DNA of 6,403 nucleotides, taken from contig CAJUAL010000025.1 of NCBI GenBank assembly GCA_910584405.1, positions 1 through 6,403 on the forward strand, written 5' to 3'. The notes beneath the pieces are model-generated. The model worked only from the letters and a program-made list of their open reading frames with translations. It ran no database searches and was not told where the DNA came from. A program made the translations under genes and the position numbers. This stretch comes from an uncultured Vampirovibrio sp. (lineage in GTDB: Bacteria; Cyanobacteriota; Vampirovibrionia; Gastranaerophilales; Gastranaerophilaceae). Positions 5,651 through 6,403 of this stretch are shown here, one piece after another (within the stretch, counting starts at the first letter, position 1; the number at the start of each line of letters is the position of its first letter).

Positions 5651-5679
5651 AGTATAATGCAGTTTGGTAGAAGATTCAA
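5651..5679 (-). promoter_or_regulatory. Promoter of repB
   Basis: On the minus strand, TTGAAT (5679-5674) and TATACT (5656-5651) are exactly 17 bp apart. An inverted repeat straddles the -35, and the iterons begin 14 bp upstream of it. Confidence 0.7.
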
Positions 5680-5695
5680 TATTTTTTCTACTAAA
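5663..5695. promoter_or_regulatory. RepB operator: inverted repeat related to the iteron
   Basis: TTTGGTAGAA (5663-5672) and TTCTACTAAA (5686-5695) are inverted 10-bp arms with one mismatch. They flank the -35, with the first arm inside the promoter spacer. Each arm resembles the TTCCACCAAA part of the iteron (one or two differences). In this plasmid class Rep dimers bind such an inverted repeat to repress rep, while monomers bind the iterons. Confidence 0.7.
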
Positions 5696-5758
5696 ACAGA
5701 TAATACTTCCACCAAAAACAGATAATACTTCCACCAAAAACAGATAATACTTCCACCA
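5693..5758. repeat. Iteron array of replicon B
   Basis: There are three perfect tandem 22-bp direct repeats (5693-5714, 5715-5736, 5737-5758) built on ACAGATAATACTTCCACC plus flanking A residues. A partial, mutated half copy (TTCTACTA) lies at 5686 to 5693 on the repB side. Three and a half 22-bp iterons just upstream of repB is the classic lactococcal theta-origin design. The sequence shares nothing obvious with the replicon A iterons. Confidence 0.95.
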
Positions 5759-5801
5759 AAAAACTTTACAGACCTTATTTTACAAGGCTTCCCAGTCTCC
5801 T

Positions 5802-5839
5802 AAAAGATATATAAAAAGATATATAAAAATATATAAAAG
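5802..5839. repeat. AT-rich tandem repeats of origin B
   Basis: Units AAAAGATATAT (5802-5812), AAAAAGATATAT (5813-5824) and AAAAATATAT (5825-5834), then a partial AAAAG, follow one another. They lie on the side of the iterons away from repB and match the AT-rich direct repeats that melt first in iteron-controlled origins. No perfect DnaA box is visible beside them. The hairpin motif CCTTATTTTACAAGG (5773-5787) lies between them and the iterons. Confidence 0.7.
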
Positions 5840-5886
5840 AGAACCACTATAATAAAAATCAGAAATTTTATAGATTTTAAAAACAA

Positions 5887-5934
5887 AAAAAAGAAACTAA
5901 AAATAGATTTTATTTTAATTTAAGTTTCTTTTTT
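5887..5934. terminator. Bidirectional rho-independent terminator next to the RHH gene
   Basis: AAAAAAGAAACT (5887-5898) pairs perfectly over 12 bp with AGTTTCTTTTTT (5923-5934). The minus strand continues into a T-tract (5892-5885), so it ends the ribbon-helix-helix transcript 9 bp after its stop codon. It also works on the plus strand. It isolates origin B from neighbouring transcription. Confidence 0.75.
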
Positions 5935-5943
5935 ATTTAATAA

Positions 5944-6096
5944 TTATGATTTTTTATTGAGCGTGTTTTCTTTTATATAATTTTTTAAAATGATATTAAT
6001 TAAATTATTTATACTTCTATCTTCGTTTTTTGCAATAATTTCAATTTGCCTTTTCAATTCTGGGGTTATTCGTATTGTTAAAGTAATCGTTTCCAT
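5944..6096 (-). CDS. Small ribbon-helix-helix (Arc/CopG-type) DNA-binding protein
   Basis: This 50-aa protein begins METITLTIRITPELKRQIE. The alternating strand T-I-T-L-T-I-R-I (3-10) is the DNA-reading beta strand of the ribbon-helix-helix fold. It is followed by PELKRQIEIIAKNEDRS (helix A and turn, 12-28) and INNLINIILKNYIKEN (helix B, 29-44). Length and pattern match CopG/Arc-like repressors, which bind as dimers to short repeated boxes. The ATG at 6096 has GGAGGT with a 6-nt spacer and a good promoter. It is divergent from an XRE-type gene, and TGAATACA-like boxes cover both promoters, so it probably represses itself and its neighbour. A role in plasmid copy control, partition or control of a downstream operon is likely, but which one cannot be told here. 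Confidence 0.85.
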   Translation of the reverse strand: METITLTIRITPELKRQIEIIAKNEDRSINNLINIILKNYIKENTLNKKS

Positions 6097-6116
6097 ATAT
6101 TTACCTCCATAAAAGT

Positions 6117-6145
6117 ATTATACTATGATTCCAAAGTGAATACAA
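6117..6145 (-). promoter_or_regulatory. Promoter of the RHH gene
   Basis: On the minus strand, TTGTAT (6145-6140) and a perfect TATAAT (6122-6117) are 17 bp apart, with the start codon about 20 bp further on. The TGAATACA box at 6137-6144 overlaps the -35 and the TGATTCCA box at 6126-6133 lies in the spacer. Confidence 0.75.
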
Positions 6146-6212
6146 TTAATTTCACATTGACATTTAAAAAATGTGATAGTATAATGAATACATGTGATTA
6201 CAAATGAATACA
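6126..6212. promoter_or_regulatory. Array of phased TGAATACA-type octamers, probable RHH operator
   Basis: TGAATACA occurs exactly at 6137, 6185 and 6205. Related octamers are TGATTACA at 6195, TGATAGTA at 6174 and TGATTCCA at 6126. The right-hand group starts at 6174, 6185, 6195 and 6205, that is, every 10-11 bp or one helical turn, all on the same strand. The left-hand pair is 11 bp apart. They overlap the -10 of the plus promoter and the -35 and spacer of the minus promoter. An additional inverted pair TCACATT (6152-6158)/AATGTGA (6170-6176) flanks the plus -35 region. Confidence 0.65.
6157..6185 (+). promoter_or_regulatory. Consensus promoter of the XRE-type gene
   Basis: TTGACA (6157-6162) and TATAAT (6180-6185) are both perfect and 17 bp apart, a full sigma-A consensus promoter. 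Such strength usually comes with tight repression, consistent with the octamer boxes starting at its -10. The gene starts about 80 bp downstream. Confidence 0.85.
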
Positions 6213-6267
6213 TAATCTTATCTAATTATCTAAAAGCCAAATATTTAATACAGAAAGAAGGAATTGT

Positions 6268-6403
6268 ATGGAAAAGAAAACAATATTTACATCATTAGAT
6301 CTTGTTCGGTCAGGGCAGAGGCTACATAGCGTAATGTTTACAAATGGGTATAGTGTAAGAGAAGTACAGGAGATTCTACATTTATCATGTCCACAGTCCA
6401 TAT
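6268..6403 (+). CDS. XRE-type helix-turn-helix protein, partial (cut by window end)
   Basis: Only the first 45 residues are present. NGYSVREVQEILHLSCPQSI (26-45) is a helix-turn-helix start of a type I associate with small XRE-like regulators of Lachnospiraceae and related gut Clostridia, where it is usually followed by a YRW..GK..P motif. The ATG at 6268 has AAGGA 5 nt upstream and a perfect promoter. It is the only convincing plus-strand gene and is divergent from the RHH gene. It may begin an operon beyond the window. Its function as a DNA-binding regulator is likely; its target is unknown. Confidence 0.75.
   Translation, partial: MEKKTIFTSLDLVRSGQRLHSVMFTNGYSVREVQEILHLSCPQSI

Overview
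The window reads as the backbone of a low-GC Firmicute plasmid, or a plasmid cointegrate. A gut Clostridia/Lachnospiraceae host is my best guess. The clues are the very AT-rich sequence, strong GGAGG-type ribosome binding sites, perfect TTGACA-17-TATAAT promoters, lactococcal-style Rep_3 initiators with 22-bp iterons, and an XRE-type HTH protein of a kind I associate with Lachnospiraceae. There are no rRNA, tRNA, IS or CRISPR features. Apart from the last partial gene, every convincing gene is on the minus strand.

Layout from left to right. Positions 1-670 hold no gene, only hairpins and a scattered GTTCG-type motif. At 671-1591 is a 306-aa protein with a weak Rep_trans/HUH-like replication-initiator or relaxase signature. 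At 1814-2566 is a Rep_3 initiator (replicon A), with its promoter, four 22-bp-type iterons, a perfect DnaA box and a long AT-rich zone (2605-3060). At 3258-3599 is a 113-aa protein with a resolvase-like C-terminal HTH, expressed from a promoter overlaid by a perfect 23-bp palindrome. At 3870-4541 is a serine resolvase, with an inverted repeat over its promoter. At 4824-5621 is a second, unrelated Rep_3 initiator (RepB, replicon B), with an inverted-repeat operator, three and a half 22-bp iterons and AT-rich tandem repeats (5651-5839). At 5944-6096 is a 50-aa ribbon-helix-helix protein. It diverges from a plus-strand XRE-type HTH gene cut off by the window end (6268 onward), and the shared promoter region carries phased TGAATACA-like octamers.

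Working model. Two complete iteron-controlled theta replicons with different iteron sequences sit on one molecule, with a resolvase and a small DNA-binding regulator between them. A possible third, HUH-type initiator or relaxase lies beside them. This fits a multireplicon plasmid formed by fusion, in which the resolvase would resolve multimers and the small DNA-binding proteins (113-aa HTH, RHH, XRE) would control copy number or backbone genes. The Rep_3 calls, iterons, promoters and palindromes are visible directly. The fusion history, the HUH assignment and the regulatory targets are inference.
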